The notes: generated by a model from the sequence alone, not told the origin. A DNA stretch of 64,000 bases from Candidatus Eremiobacteraceae bacterium (GCA_035710745.1 DASTCX010000013.1:124001-188000), one strand, 5' to 3'; counted from the first letter of the stretch, positions 19,409 through 32,256 are shown. A program made the numbers and translations.

Positions 19409-21265
19409 CTATCTCGTGGACGGTCGGCGCACGCCAGAGCGCGTGCCGATCAGGCCGAACTCTTCGACGCTGTGCGGCGTGCCGACGAAGACGCGTCCGT
19501 CGATCGCGGTCGGCGTCAAGAACGGCTGCGAGTGGAGGTTCGTCCAATAGGCGACGCTCGCTTGATACAGCTTGTGCTGAAGGTTCGTCGCGTCGTAGGC
19601 GAAGAGCTGGACCTGCGAGCTCGACTTGTCGCCCGGCCGATTCGTCATCCAGACGATGCCGGTGTTCGCAGTCGCACCGTTGGACGTCACCATCGGAATC
19701 GCTCCACCGGTGCCACATTTGTGGACCGCCTGCGACGAGAACACGAGTTGGGTCGACGGCGACGTCTGCAGTTGATATGCGCGCAGTGAATTGCCATTGC
19801 CGCAGAAGTACAAGTACGTGCCGGTCGGACCAGCGTAGTATCCAGGGCCGCCGCGGACCGTTCCAAGCTCCGTCGACATCTCTTGCACGACGTTGTCCGG
19901 ACCGCCGGGCGTGTACCCGCCGAGCCCATCGCGATTGAGCAAGTAGATAGTGCCCTCGAGCCCGGCGATAACAGCGAGGTGTGGAAACGTACCGGGCTGA
20001 TCGGGTAGCACCAGAACGCCGCCGCCGCCAAGATCGTGGTCCTGTTGCGTGAGTATCGCCTGATCCTGTGGCGTGAACGAATCGGTGATCGAGAGCGTGT
20101 TCGTCATCTTGAGGACCGTATCGCCCCAGTTCTGGCCGCCTGTATCCGCGTCGAATGCGCCGTCACCCGTCGCCACGTAGACGTTGCCGAATTCATCCAC
20201 CTCCGGGCCCCACCCCGCAGCCCAGATGCACGCGTAGTAACGGTTCGTCACGTCGAGCGTCGTGTTCAAGTAGGCGACCAGACTCAACGAGGTCGCGTCG
20301 TACGCGAAGATCCAACCGTGCGGTTTGCCGCCGGGCACGTCGTTGTGCGAGCCGAAGCTGGCGTACACGAGACCGTTCGCGAGGAGCATCGACGCACGGT
20401 TGAGTTGGCGCAGCGGGTCGAACGGCGCCGGCTTGCCGTTGTTCAGAAGTGGGGTCGCCGTGATGTCGACCGGGCTGCCGGGCACGTCGGTGCCATCGTT
20501 GAGGTTGACGGCATGGAGGAATTGGTGGTACGCGAACACGCCGCCGCCCATGTCTTGCTGGATCGCTGCGACGAAATAGATGATGTTCGTGTTCGGATCG
20601 ATCGCTGGCGTCGACGTGATGCCGACGGTGGGTGCGATGTCCACCGCCCTGACTGCTTGATACGGGATCGGGTTGGCTCCCGCCGAGGGATTCGCGTAGT
20701 TCTGCTGCCAGAGTTGCTGACCAGTGTCCGTGTCGAAGGCGTACATCGAGTCGTTTTCGGTCGCGACGATGACGACGTTGTGGGTCGAGCCGGCCACCGT
20801 CGCTTGCGACATGTAGAGCGGTTGCGCGAGCACGAAGCCGTCGACCGGCAGACTGAAGATATGGCCGAACGTCGTCGCGTTGACGTTCGACTGATTGAGT
20901 GTGACCTCGTTTTGGTTCCACCCCGTGTGCGCGAGGTCGTAGTGGTACTGGAGATAGTCGTTCTGCACAGTCCCCGTTGTGCGGATGACGCTGCCACGGG
21001 GACCGGCACTTACCACAGTGATGAGCGTACCGGGCTTGAAGGGAGAGCGAAGCCTGATAGCCTCGACGGCCGACCGGGCGGTGCCGGCACCGAATAGCTG
21101 GCCGTTCGCTAATATCTCGTAGCGCTGACCTGGCCGCAGGCCTCGAACGACGAGCTGCCTCGACATCTGATCGAGGCGCCCGAGCCGAACGGGCATCGGC
21201 GCCGCATGCGCCGGGAACGGGTTATGGAGAACGGCCGACAAGAAAAGCGCGACGGTGAACAGCAT
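19409..21265 (-). CDS. Exported PQQ-like beta-propeller protein
   Basis: A 618-residue secreted protein with a signal peptide ending near PAHA-A. A short beta-domain (QLVVRGLRPGQRYEILANGQ) is followed by several PQQ-like repeats: VVIVATENDSMYAFDTDTGQ then QLWQQNY, TPAIDPNTNIIYFVAA, GWIFAYDATSLSLVAYL and VAVIAGLEGTIYLLNRDGLG. The blades resemble quinoprotein dehydrogenases, but the full PQQ-binding residue set and the vicinal disulfide could not be confirmed, so an enzymatic role is doubtful. It is followed closely by the lipoprotein propeller. A putative TATAAT lies on its strand at 21341-21346. Confidence 0.85.
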   Translation of the reverse strand: MLFTVALFLSAVLHNPFPAHAAPMPVRLGRLDQMSRQLVVRGLRPGQRYEILANGQLFGAGTARSAVEAIRLRSPFKPGTLITVVSAGPRGSVIRTTGTVQNDYLQYHYDLAHTGWNQNEVTLNQSNVNATTFGHIFSLPVDGFVLAQPLYMSQATVAGSTHNVVIVATENDSMYAFDTDTGQQLWQQNYANPSAGANPIPYQAVRAVDIAPTVGITSTPAIDPNTNIIYFVAAIQQDMGGGVFAYHQFLHAVNLNDGTDVPGSPVDITATPLLNNGKPAPFDPLRQLNRASMLLANGLVYASFGSHNDVPGGKPHGWIFAYDATSLSLVAYLNTTLDVTNRYYACIWAAGWGPEVDEFGNVYVATGDGAFDADTGGQNWGDTVLKMTNTLSITDSFTPQDQAILTQQDHDLGGGGVLVLPDQPGTFPHLAVIAGLEGTIYLLNRDGLGGYTPGGPDNVVQEMSTELGTVRGGPGYYAGPTGTYLYFCGNGNSLRAYQLQTSPSTQLVFSSQAVHKCGTGGAIPMVTSNGATANTGIVWMTNRPGDKSSSQVQLFAYDATNLQHKLYQASVAYWTNLHSQPFLTPTAIDGRVFVGTPHSVEEFGLIGTRSGVRRPSTR

Positions 21266-21340
21266 TTATCCGACCCCTGGCAAAGTGGTATGTAGAACGC
21301 CCACCGGCTCATAGGGCCGGATAGGGTTCACTCGCGGCTC

Positions 21341-21346
21341 ATTATA
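21341..21346 (-). promoter_or_regulatory. Possible -10 box for the PQQ-propeller gene
   Basis: TATAAT read on the minus strand about 75 bases before the start codon. No good -35 hexamer was found at 16-18 bases, so the call rests on the -10 alone. Confidence 0.35.
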
Positions 21347-21348
21347 TC

Positions 21349-21416
21349 AAAAGAGCCCGCCGCGTGCTCGAAGACTTTCGTCCTGGTCCTAAGAATAAGC
21401 GAGCGGCAGGCTCTTT
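21349..21416. ncRNA. Long imperfect hairpin, possible small RNA or terminator
   Basis: Outer arms AAAAGAGCC and GGCTCTTTT pair perfectly. Inside them GCTCG pairs with CGAGC, with a bulge of GC-rich bases between, enclosing a loop of about 30 bases. The plus strand ends in CTTTT, like an intrinsic terminator, but no plus-strand gene ends upstream. This 21266-21578 gap holds no other recognised feature apart from the TATAAT. Confidence 0.35.
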
Positions 21417-21578
21417 TGGACCTCTAGTACAGCATCCAGTCGCGTCGAAAATGCCGCTCGCGCCCGACGCAGATCTCATGTTTACTCGCCAGAGGTCTTG
21501 ATCTCAGCGCGAACGAGCTCTTCCGCTACGGATCACCCGCAAGAGAGGCGCTGACACGTATTGAACAACGACGGCGGT

Positions 21579-21651
<73 letters not shown>

Positions 21652-22166
21652 CATCGCAACCCTGATTCCGTAACGGCTTCCCCATTTCTCGCGATCAATC
21701 CCACGACGGTCCAAGGGTGCGCTGTGTACCCAAGGTGTACCCTTTTGGACTGATGAGCTATTCGGATAACCGACTCGGCATCGAGGTCGAGCATCTAAAC
21801 CGAATCATCGACTGTGTCCCCATTTTACGACGGCCGTCCACGAGATCACGTGGGCGCTGCCAATGGCCGCGCTTCATCGACTTCGATCAGATCTATTCAG
21901 TCTCTTGGACGACAAATGGTCAGGCATCGCGAATACTAGATTCCGAATGACCTCGAGCGCTTTGTCGCCGGCGTGCCCGTGCACCGGCGCAAGCAGAGGA
22001 GGCGCCTCTTTCGCGCTGCTAGGCGTCTGTCTTGCAGCTCTCGGCGCCTGATCGTGCCGGCGCTAGGCAGCTCTTTTTTCGACAAGCTCCTCCAGAGTGG
22101 GTTTGACCAGTGACGATGGAGAAGTGACCGCAAGCGTTTCTGGGACGCGGGCAAGGTGAGGTCGTA
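21652..22166. other. Gene-poor stretch downstream of tRNA-Ala
   Basis: About 515 bases with no convincing gene. The only pattern seen is a direct repeat of GTGTACCC at 21724-21731 and 21736-21743, 12 bases apart. Short open frames here lack ribosome binding sites and family features. It could be the scar of a former integration at the tRNA, but no integrase or tRNA-end duplication was found. Confidence 0.4.
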
Positions 22167-22397
22167 ATGCGCATCTTCTTTTCGGTCGTCCTTGCGTTCG
22201 TCGTTATTCTCGAGTCCTACGCGATGAGCCTGATTCTTGCTTCTCGCAGATTCGACTCGGCGGAGAAGGTCCTCGCGGGGGCGCTATTTCTTGCGATTGT
22301 CGCGCTGCTCGTCTATGCGATGATACGTGGTGGCGAAAGCGAGCGCCGGCGCCGTGAGCAACGCATCAAGCGGGGGGAGAGCTCGAGCGGCCTCTAA
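22167..22397 (+). CDS. Small two-helix membrane protein
   Basis: A 76-residue protein with two predicted transmembrane helices (FFSVVLAFVVILESYAMSLI and VLAGALFLAIVALLVYAMI) and a very basic C-terminal tail (SERRRREQRIKRGE), which by the positive-inside rule would be cytoplasmic. GGTGAGG lies about 5 bases before the ATG. No family recognised. It converges on the HD-GYP regulator gene with 17 bases between. Confidence 0.68.
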   Translation: MRIFFSVVLAFVVILESYAMSLILASRRFDSAEKVLAGALFLAIVALLVYAMIRGGESERRRREQRIKRGESSSGL

Positions 22398-22414
22398 TGC
22401 GCGGGTCGCGTTCT

Positions 22415-23502
22415 CTAGCCAGTATGGCGACCCTGGACCAGCGTACCGATGCCGGCCGTGCGTGCACGCTGCGCTTCGTCCGAATACTCGCGCCTGAGCT
22501 GGTCGACCTCGGGCAGAACCGAGACAAACGCCGCGACGACCTTCGGGTCGAACTGGGAGCCGATGCCCCTCTCGACCTCCGCCACTGCCGCATCAACGGC
22601 CCATGCCTGCTTATACGGCCGAACGGACGTCAATGCGTCGAACACGTCGCTGAGCGCGCAGATCCGCCCTTCGAGCGGAATCGCGTCTCCTTTCTTGCCG
22701 TGCGGATACCCGCTGCCGTCAAAACGCTCGTGGTGACTGATCGCGATCTCTGCCGCGGTCCGAAGCAGATGCGACGAGCTATTTTTGAGGATCTCGAACC
22801 CGATCACCGTATGTTGCTTCATTGTCGCGAACTCGACGTCCGTGAGTTTGCCCGGCTTTAGCAAGATAGAATCTGGAATCGCGATCTTGCCGATGTCGTG
22901 CATCGGCGCGGCCATCAACAAGATTTCGCGCTCGTCTTCGGTCATACCTAAGGCGCGGCCGATGGCCTTGCAGTATTGCGCCATCCGGACGACGTGCATT
23001 CCGGTTCCCGTGTCGCGAAATTCCGCGACGCGCGCGAGCCGCCATATCGTTTCTCGCTCACGGGCGACGATCTGCGCCGTCGCTTTCTCGACCTCGACTG
23101 CGAGCCAACTAGCTCGATCCTCGAGCTCTTTGCGGCTGCGCCGCAGCTCGAGCATATTGCGAGCACGTGCTGTGAATTCGATGACGTCGACCGGCTTGGT
23201 CAAAAAATCGCTGGCACCGGTTTCCAACGCTTTGTAACGCAGATGCTTATCCGTCTCCGCTGTGATCATCAAAATAGGCGTTTCGCTCTTCCTTGGCAAC
23301 AGGCGGAATGTTCGGATGAACTCGAGGCCGTCGGGTGAAGGCATGTTGTAGTCGACGACCACGACGTCCGGGTCGTTGGTCTTGCACCAGGTGAGCGCTT
23401 CCGCGGACACCGAAAAACATACCGCCGTCGATCCGCCAAGGTTGCGGACGATGCCCTTGTAGATTATCAGGTTCGGCTGACTATCGTCGACGATAAGGAC
23501 GT

Positions 23503-23506
<4 letters not shown>
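22415..23506 (-). CDS. HD-GYP response regulator (probable c-di-GMP phosphodiesterase), ATA start
   Basis: A 363-residue two-domain regulator. The receiver domain (about 1-120) has the acidic pair in NVLIVDDSQPN, phospho-acceptor Asp52 in VVVVDYNMP, and Lys in FLTKPVD. A coiled linker leads to an HD-GYP domain with HDIGK, HHERFDGSGYP and DVFDALTSVRPYK, the intact set of c-di-GMP phosphodiesterases. The frame is open from 23506 and blocked by TGA three codons earlier. The first codon in the right place is ATA, preceded by GAGGTGAG at 5-12 bases and overlapping the kinase stop as ATAA. The next usual start (GTG, 23410) would remove the first third of the receiver. Coupling to the kinase suggests they form one signalling pair. 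Confidence 0.9.
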
Positions 23507-27000
<3,494 letters not shown>

Positions 27001-27040
27001 GCGAAATGCCCGATGACTCCTTCCGAAGCTGCCGGCTGAA

Positions 27041-27580
27041 CGTTCTCCCTCCTATGGGTATCGGCTATTTATAACGGCAAGTATGGGGATTCGCTCGGGC
27101 GGTAGGGGTTAATTTCATCCGGCAGACATCAGCGGTTCGTTCGTGCGGAAGCGCCCGGGCGTGTACTTTCCGACCTGTGAAAGACGTTTGTTACGCCGAA
27201 TCACGCCTCAACGGCGTGCTTTGGGAATGGTTTTGACACCGATATATTTGCAGGGTTGGAGCTCGCGGCGGTCATTCACCTGAACCCAACTGCTCCATCA
27301 CAACCTAAGCTCGTGGATCGAATAATCCGATCCGGTGCCGCTTCCGGGCGCGGCGAGCGCGCCACGCGTATAGCTTGAGCTGGTCGCCAACGTGCGGGCG
27401 CTCAGAACGTGATGGTGCCTGACCATTGAACGGTATAGGTGCCCGTGTTCCCGGCCCGCACGTGATGACGACAGTTCCGCTTCGCGTCGCTTGCACAAAC
27501 CTTCCGGTCTCCCCATTGATGGCGAACGTCATGGTCGTGGTGCGAGTGCGAAAGCAAGGCAGCTTGGGTAAGACTATTGC
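27041..27580. other. Intergenic stretch of about 540 bases
   Basis: Lies between the kinase start and the VOC gene. The only coding trace is a broken minus-strand fragment at about 27360-27532. The remaining bases showed no RNA gene, repeat or clear promoter. Confidence 0.45.
27360..27532 (-). pseudogene. Possible frameshifted remnant of a small secreted protein
   Basis: One frame reads MTFAINGETGRFVQATRSG then TVVITCG. The natural continuation, GNTGTYTVQWSGTITF followed by a stop, is in another frame of the same strand a few bases further on. Together they look like the beta-strands of a short Ig-like or surface domain broken by a small insertion or deletion. No ribosome binding site was seen. 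This could also be chance. Confidence 0.3.
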
Positions 27581-27997
27581 ATGAAGCCCCGTATCAACAT
27601 CATAACGTTAGCGGTTTCCGATCTCGAACGCGCATTGCGCTTCTACCGCGACCTAGGTTTCAAGTCGCCCGGCATTGTCGGTGAGGAATTCATCGGTGAC
27701 GCTAAGCAAGCGGCGGGCGCCGTCGTCATGTTCAAAATGGCTAGCCTCACTCTCGCCCTCTATCCTCGCGCGGAGCTGGCGAAAGATGCCAATATTCCTC
27801 GGGGGCCCGCGAAAACGGGCGAATTCAGCATCGGTCAACTCGTGGATAGCCGAAAATCAGTCGACGCTGTTCTCGAACAGGCGAAGAACGCCGGCGCGAC
27901 CATCGTCGACCCTGCTCACGAACGCCCCTGGGGTATTTACTCAGGCTATTTTCGCGACTTGGACGGTCATCTCTGGGAGATCATCTACAATCCGTGA
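27581..27997 (+). CDS. VOC-family protein (glyoxalase/bleomycin-resistance type)
   Basis: A 138-residue protein with the typical N-terminal INIITLAVSDLERALRFYRD and GF, and the C-terminal metal-site phrase GYFRDLDGHLWEIIYNP. The YSGYFRDLDGHLWE pattern is that of lactoylglutathione-lyase-like proteins of unknown substrate. It is not closely similar to the VOC protein at 1570. It is followed within a few bases by a bidirectional terminator. Confidence 0.88.
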   Translation: MKPRINIITLAVSDLERALRFYRDLGFKSPGIVGEEFIGDAKQAAGAVVMFKMASLTLALYPRAELAKDANIPRGPAKTGEFSIGQLVDSRKSVDAVLEQAKNAGATIVDPAHERPWGIYSGYFRDLDGHLWEIIYNP

Positions 27998-28002
27998 TAA
28001 TA

Positions 28003-28040
28003 GAAGGGCGGCGAAAGCCGATCTGCTTCGCCGCCTTCTT
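28003..28040. terminator. Bidirectional hairpin terminator
   Basis: Arms GAAGGGCGGCGAA and TTCGCCGCCTTC pair with one bulged G around an 11-base loop, followed by TTTCTG. It lies between the VOC gene and the convergent secreted-protein gene, serving both. Confidence 0.78.
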
Positions 28041-28058
28041 TCTGTGTGGGTATGCGAA

Positions 28059-28487
28059 TCAGCTTGACGGTTTTGCGACGAAGCTGAACGCGGGTGGCAT
28101 CCCTGAGTAGTCGCCGCCGATGCGCGGGTATTGCGTTGCGGTTCCGGCGATCGTGCCGTCGTCATTCATCGTACCGTAGACCCGCAGCGAGCCGGTAGAC
28201 CCGATATCGAGCCACAGCTCACTTCCGCGGGTTCCACCCGTCACTTCGACCGGCGGTCCAGCGTCGGCAGGTATGTACGAGCCGCTGATCGTGCCGTCGT
28301 CGGACACGCTCAACGTCATCTTGCCGACGATGGCACCGGCAGAAGGCAGCGGTAGCGTCTGCGTCATCACGGTGTTGTAGCTGTGCGTCTGCGTCGTAGC
28401 TGACGCGAAAGATGCCGAGGGGGCGATGGCGAGAGCGGTGCCCGAGAGAGCCGCTGCGCACGCCAGGATCGCGATAGTGCGTCTCAT
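28059..28487 (-). CDS. Exported small beta-rich protein
   Basis: A 142-residue protein with a signal peptide (MRRTIAILACAAALSGTALA, cleavage near SFA-S). The mature part is a single beta-rich domain: GKMTLSVSDDGTISGSYIPA, GGTRGSELWLDIGSTGSLRV and GTMNDDGTIAGTATQY. The two DGTI(S/A)G phrases suggest an internal repeat. No enzyme signature. An ATG five codons upstream is closer to GGGAG but leaves almost no spacing, so the inner ATG is preferred. It is divergent from the BNR protein gene. Confidence 0.75.
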   Translation of the reverse strand: MRRTIAILACAAALSGTALAIAPSASFASATTQTHSYNTVMTQTLPLPSAGAIVGKMTLSVSDDGTISGSYIPADAGPPVEVTGGTRGSELWLDIGSTGSLRVYGTMNDDGTIAGTATQYPRIGGDYSGMPPAFSFVAKPSS

Positions 28488-28657
28488 TGTCGTTTGAATC
28501 ATCTCCCTACATGAATCCTGAATTCGTCCTAGCTTGTAAACGTAAAACCGAACGCGAGCGTTACGCTCGATCTCCGTATATGACGGCGGTAAAGGGATTG
28601 CCGGTCGCTCGTCCGTAGCCGCAAATCAACAGGGCCGCCCTTGAGGAGATCGCATTC

Positions 28658-30130
28658 GTGCATCGTCATATCGTCGTCACCTTGCTCGCTCTCGCGACGT
28701 GGTGTGCAGCGGGGGCCGTCGCTTCCGCCCAGCCTGCGCTCGTCAGGGTGAGCACTGACCATTTCACGACATCAGGATTTCAGCATAAGACCGAGGTCGA
28801 GCCGCAGACCTACGCGTACGGCAACACGATCATAAGCGCTTTCCAAGTCGGCCGCGTCGGTACGCAAGGGGTCGGCAGCGAAGATATCGGTTGGGCGACG
28901 TCGCTCAACGCCGGGTCGACGTGGCAACACGGCGTACTGCCGGGAATCACGAAAGGGCAGAATCCGAACAACAAGTACGACGGCGTCAGCGATCCGTCGG
29001 TCGTCTACGATGCCGCGCACGGCGTTTGGATGATCGCATCGCTGCCGCTAAGCAACACGCTGCAGTCCTCGCCGGCGGTCCTCATCAGCCGATCGACGGA
29101 TGCCTTGCACTGGCGCCGTCCAGTCGGCATCGCACCGCGCACGCAGTCGGCGGACAAGGACTGGATCACGTGCGATAATACCTCGACGAGCCCGTTCTTC
29201 GGCCACTGCTACGTCGAGTGGGATGAGCCCGCCGGCGGCGACTTGATCATGATGAGCACGTCGACCGATGGTGGCGCGACGTGGAGCCCTGCGAAAACCA
29301 CGGCGAACGGCGACGGGGGACTCGGCGGCGAACCGCTCGTGCAGCCGAACGGAACTGTGATCGTTCCGGCTTGGGGCGGGCCCGGCATCATCGCCTTCGA
29401 GTCGACGAACGGCGGTATGAGCTGGACCGGCGCCGTCAACGTCGCGGAGATATTCTGGAACGGCGACCCGGGCGGCATCCGCTCGAACCCGCTGCCGTCG
29501 ACCTCGATGGATGCATCGGGGAAGATCTACGTCGCCTGGTCGGATTGCCGCTTCAGGACGAACTGCTCCTCGAACGACATCGTCTATGCGAGTTCGGCCG
29601 ACGGCGTGAACTGGTCGGCGGTGTCGCGCGTCGCGATCGATCCGACGTCGAGCAGCGTCGATCACCTCGACCCCGGTTTCGGCGTGCAGCCGACGACGTT
29701 CGGATCGTCGGCGAACATCGCGGTCACCTTCTACTTCTTCCCGAACGCCAATTGTTCGTTTTCGACCTGCCAGCTCGGCGTCGGTTTCGTGTCATCCACG
29801 AATGGCGGTATGTCGTGGAGCAGTCCGACGACGCTCGCCGGTCCGATGCAACTTTCGTGGCTCGCGAACAGCGACATCGGGTACATGGTCGGTGACTACA
29901 TCACGACGGCGTTCGTCAACTCGACGCCGTATAGCGTCGTCGCGATCGCCAAACGGCCGGTCGGCGGGCTTTTCAACCAGGCGATGTACACACCAGTGGG
30001 CGGACTCGCGTCGCCGCGATTCGGGCCACAATTCACGTCGATGTTCGATGTGGCTCATCCCGACTACCGGTTCTTATTCCACTGGCATCGGATACCGCCG
30101 AAGGGCGTCAAGGCCGAGCACGAGGGCTAG
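28658..30130 (+). CDS. Secreted BNR/Asp-box (sialidase-like) beta-propeller protein
   Basis: A 490-residue exported protein. The signal peptide is MHRHIVVTLLALATWCAAGA, cleaved near ASA-Q. At least four Asp-box motifs are visible: SLNAGSTW, STDGGATW, STNGGMSW (twice) and the degenerate SADGVNW. This marks a six-bladed sialidase-type propeller. The arginine triad and Tyr/Glu nucleophile of true sialidases were not identified, so it may be a binding protein or a hydrolase of another kind. It starts at GTG with GGAG about 9 bases upstream. A strong terminator follows at once. Confidence 0.85.
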   Translation: MHRHIVVTLLALATWCAAGAVASAQPALVRVSTDHFTTSGFQHKTEVEPQTYAYGNTIISAFQVGRVGTQGVGSEDIGWATSLNAGSTWQHGVLPGITKGQNPNNKYDGVSDPSVVYDAAHGVWMIASLPLSNTLQSSPAVLISRSTDALHWRRPVGIAPRTQSADKDWITCDNTSTSPFFGHCYVEWDEPAGGDLIMMSTSTDGGATWSPAKTTANGDGGLGGEPLVQPNGTVIVPAWGGPGIIAFESTNGGMSWTGAVNVAEIFWNGDPGGIRSNPLPSTSMDASGKIYVAWSDCRFRTNCSSNDIVYASSADGVNWSAVSRVAIDPTSSSVDHLDPGFGVQPTTFGSSANIAVTFYFFPNANCSFSTCQLGVGFVSSTNGGMSWSSPTTLAGPMQLSWLANSDIGYMVGDYITTAFVNSTPYSVVAIAKRPVGGLFNQAMYTPVGGLASPRFGPQFTSMFDVAHPDYRFLFHWHRIPPKGVKAEHEG

Positions 30131-30143
30131 GCCGATAAACCCC

Positions 30144-30173
30144 GGAGGGCGAGCACTGCTCGCCCTCCTTTAT
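30144..30173 (+). terminator. Rho-independent terminator
   Basis: Perfect 11-bp stem GGAGGGCGAGC / GCTCGCCCTCC with a three-base loop, followed by TTTAT. It ends the BNR protein gene and faces the S53 peptidase gene. Confidence 0.88.
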
Positions 30174-30199
30174 CGTGACCGTGTCCTACTCAGGACGGA

Positions 30200-31825
30200 T
30201 CAGATCCTCCGCGCGAGTTGCAGACCTAAGATCGACCCGATCCCAGAACAATCGTCATAGCCCGTCAGACAAGGTATGCCGTTGTTGCCGCTCACGACGT
30301 CCGTGTATATCAGGTAGCCGTGCAGCTTGAAGGTTCTGTAGAGCGACGGGTTGGCGAAGCCGACGCGACTGCCTTCGACTTGGTCTACCTGCCCGAGAAA
30401 CGCCGCCGTCGCCGGCGCTGCCCATGACGTCCCTCCGATGACTCCCCAATTCCCATTGAGGTAGAACGCGTCCGGGAAATATGGACCGGACACGTCGGGG
30501 ATGTTCCGCGTCGTCGTCGAGAATACGCCGGCCAGGCCGACTTGATAGTGCGGGATCGGGAAGATGTCTGATGGGCCGCCGCCAGAGCCCGAATCCTCAT
30601 GCTGGCTGATGAGATTGCCATTCGCATCGATCGAAGGATCGACGCCGCCGACCGACGTGAAGTAACGCGTGACGGCAGGGACATCCTGGCCGGTTCCATC
30701 CGCGCACTTACCGCCGCGGCCGAAGTCGCCGGTGCTGGCGACGAAGCTGATACCTTCGGCAGCGCCTTCTTTCGTGATCGTCGTGATCGTGTCGATGACG
30801 CTTTGTGCGACGTCGTCCTCGCAAAGACCGAAGCTCGAGCTCACGACCTCTGCGAGATCGTCGGACACGGCCTTCGCGTACGCGTCCGTGATCTCTGTCC
30901 ACGTGAACGCCGCGCCGAAGTTGTACACGTACATGTCGGCCCCAGGATCCATGGCGCCGACGGTCTCGGTGTCGAGCGTGGATTCGACGCTGTTGTTCGG
31001 GTCGTACGGCTGGCCGCCATCGACTGGGACGTGCACGACCTTGCCCTTGCGCTGGATGTTGAAATACGCGGTGAACGCGTTGAGATCGTTGTCCGAACTA
31101 TCGTAGTCGATCGCGATCGCGACCGCTTGGCCGTGACCGCCGAAGCCATGCTGAACGGGATAATTGTACGCTTGCGCGATCGCGAATGGACCGTAGCCGC
31201 CACGCGGGCCTTTAAGCGGGGGCCCGAGCTTGTCGGGCAAGCCGTCGCTCTTGGCGAGTATGTGATCGGTCGTCGGACCGTGCAAGTCATCGAAACCGAT
31301 GACGTCGCGGACGGCTCCGCCCAGCGCCCCCGGCACATACGCCGGCGTGACGTTCGCGTAACGGATGCCGCTTGCACCGGCTTGTCGAACGGCGTCGATT
31401 CGCGTGTTGAAATACCGCTCGACGACCGCCGCGGATGCACGCGCGTGGAGGATGGTGCCGTCGGGCGACGCGCTCACGGAAAATCCAGCGCGCGTGAGCA
31501 GACCGGTGACCTGTCGCTCGGCCTGAGCGCTTGGCGCGAACGCGGCGCGGAACTGCGCGCTCGTCAAGAAATGGCGGAAGAACGGCGATGACGGGTCGCT
31601 GACCGCGTCGACGAATTGATCGAGCTGGGCGTCATTCCTGAAGCGCATGACGACCGAGAGCGTGATCGGTTGCGCCGCCCCGACTCTCCCGAGATCGGTG
31701 AGGCCGGCGCTACGCGGCGGTGCGACGATCGCTGCGTACGGCGCAGCGGATGCAGCGGCCGTCATCGCGATCACAGCGGCCGACGCCGCCGTCAAGAGCA
31801 GTGCCAAAGAGGTTAGCCTACGCAT
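30200..31825 (-). CDS. Sedolisin/kumamolisin-type S53 acid peptidase
   Basis: A 541-residue secreted pro-enzyme. Signal peptide about 1-28; pro-kumamolisin activation domain about 40-175 (LSVVMRFRNDAQLDQFVDAV, PFFRHFLTSAQFRAAFAP). The catalytic domain carries Glu and Asp in NSVESTLDTETVGA, the oxyanion-side Asp in VASTGDFGRGG, and the nucleophile in GVIGGTSWAAP. The C-terminal calcium site is visible as DVVSGNNGIPCLTGYDDCSG. All catalytic positions are intact. S53 enzymes work at low pH outside the cell, which fits an acidic habitat. The start is the first ATG before the signal peptide. Confidence 0.95.
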   Translation of the reverse strand: MRRLTSLALLLTAASAAVIAMTAAASAAPYAAIVAPPRSAGLTDLGRVGAAQPITLSVVMRFRNDAQLDQFVDAVSDPSSPFFRHFLTSAQFRAAFAPSAQAERQVTGLLTRAGFSVSASPDGTILHARASAAVVERYFNTRIDAVRQAGASGIRYANVTPAYVPGALGGAVRDVIGFDDLHGPTTDHILAKSDGLPDKLGPPLKGPRGGYGPFAIAQAYNYPVQHGFGGHGQAVAIAIDYDSSDNDLNAFTAYFNIQRKGKVVHVPVDGGQPYDPNNSVESTLDTETVGAMDPGADMYVYNFGAAFTWTEITDAYAKAVSDDLAEVVSSSFGLCEDDVAQSVIDTITTITKEGAAEGISFVASTGDFGRGGKCADGTGQDVPAVTRYFTSVGGVDPSIDANGNLISQHEDSGSGGGPSDIFPIPHYQVGLAGVFSTTTRNIPDVSGPYFPDAFYLNGNWGVIGGTSWAAPATAAFLGQVDQVEGSRVGFANPSLYRTFKLHGYLIYTDVVSGNNGIPCLTGYDDCSGIGSILGLQLARRI

Positions 31826-31959
31826 CGTTCCCCCTCCGTGTCAGGCGAAATCGCATTGATAAGTGCGCTCGTGTTCGGACGGCGACGTACCGCTCCTGTC
31901 GTGTGCGTGACGAACGCGCTGAAAGGCCCAATACTCTAGAGCAATCGAACAATGGGACC

Positions 31960-32256
31960 ATGAAGCGTCGTGGACGCCGGCGCGTCGGCTGGGCGTTGCG
32001 CCTCCCAGCTATTTATCTCGTATTGTTCGCTGCGACGTCGCTTTACGCGCTGAACGCGCTTTCAGAACCGTGTCAGGACCCAGACTGCCTCAACACTTTT
32101 AACGGGCTGCTCGCCCCAGGGATGCTGCTGCTTCCGTGGATCGACTGGATCCATGCCGCGAACGTTTGGATCGTCTACTGCGTTCCGCTGGCGCTCAACG
32201 CGCTGATCCTCATGGGTGTCGGCATCCTCATCGACAAGCGCGCACGCGGAACTTGA
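31960..32256 (+). CDS. Small membrane protein of unknown function
   Basis: A 98-residue protein with a basic N-terminus (MKRRGRRRVGWALR) and two or three hydrophobic segments (LPAIYLVLFAATSLYALNAL, GLLAPGMLLLPWIDWIHA, VPLALNALILMGVGILID). A pair of cysteines (CQDPDC) sits in the first loop. The start is the ATG after GGGACC; the much longer open frame upstream is a shadow. It overlaps the convergent DUF1801 gene by 29 bases. No family recognised. Confidence 0.62.
   Translation: MKRRGRRRVGWALRLPAIYLVLFAATSLYALNALSEPCQDPDCLNTFNGLLAPGMLLLPWIDWIHAANVWIVYCVPLALNALILMGVGILIDKRARGT

Noticed and set aside
21717-21950. 77-residue plus-strand frame after tRNA-Ala
   Set aside because: No ribosome binding site, no domain, and an odd composition. 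I could not support it as a gene or an integrase remnant.
21863-22051. Frame ending FALLGVCLAALGA, possible sorting signal
   Set aside because: The short hydrophobic end is the only feature. No upstream domain or start signal.
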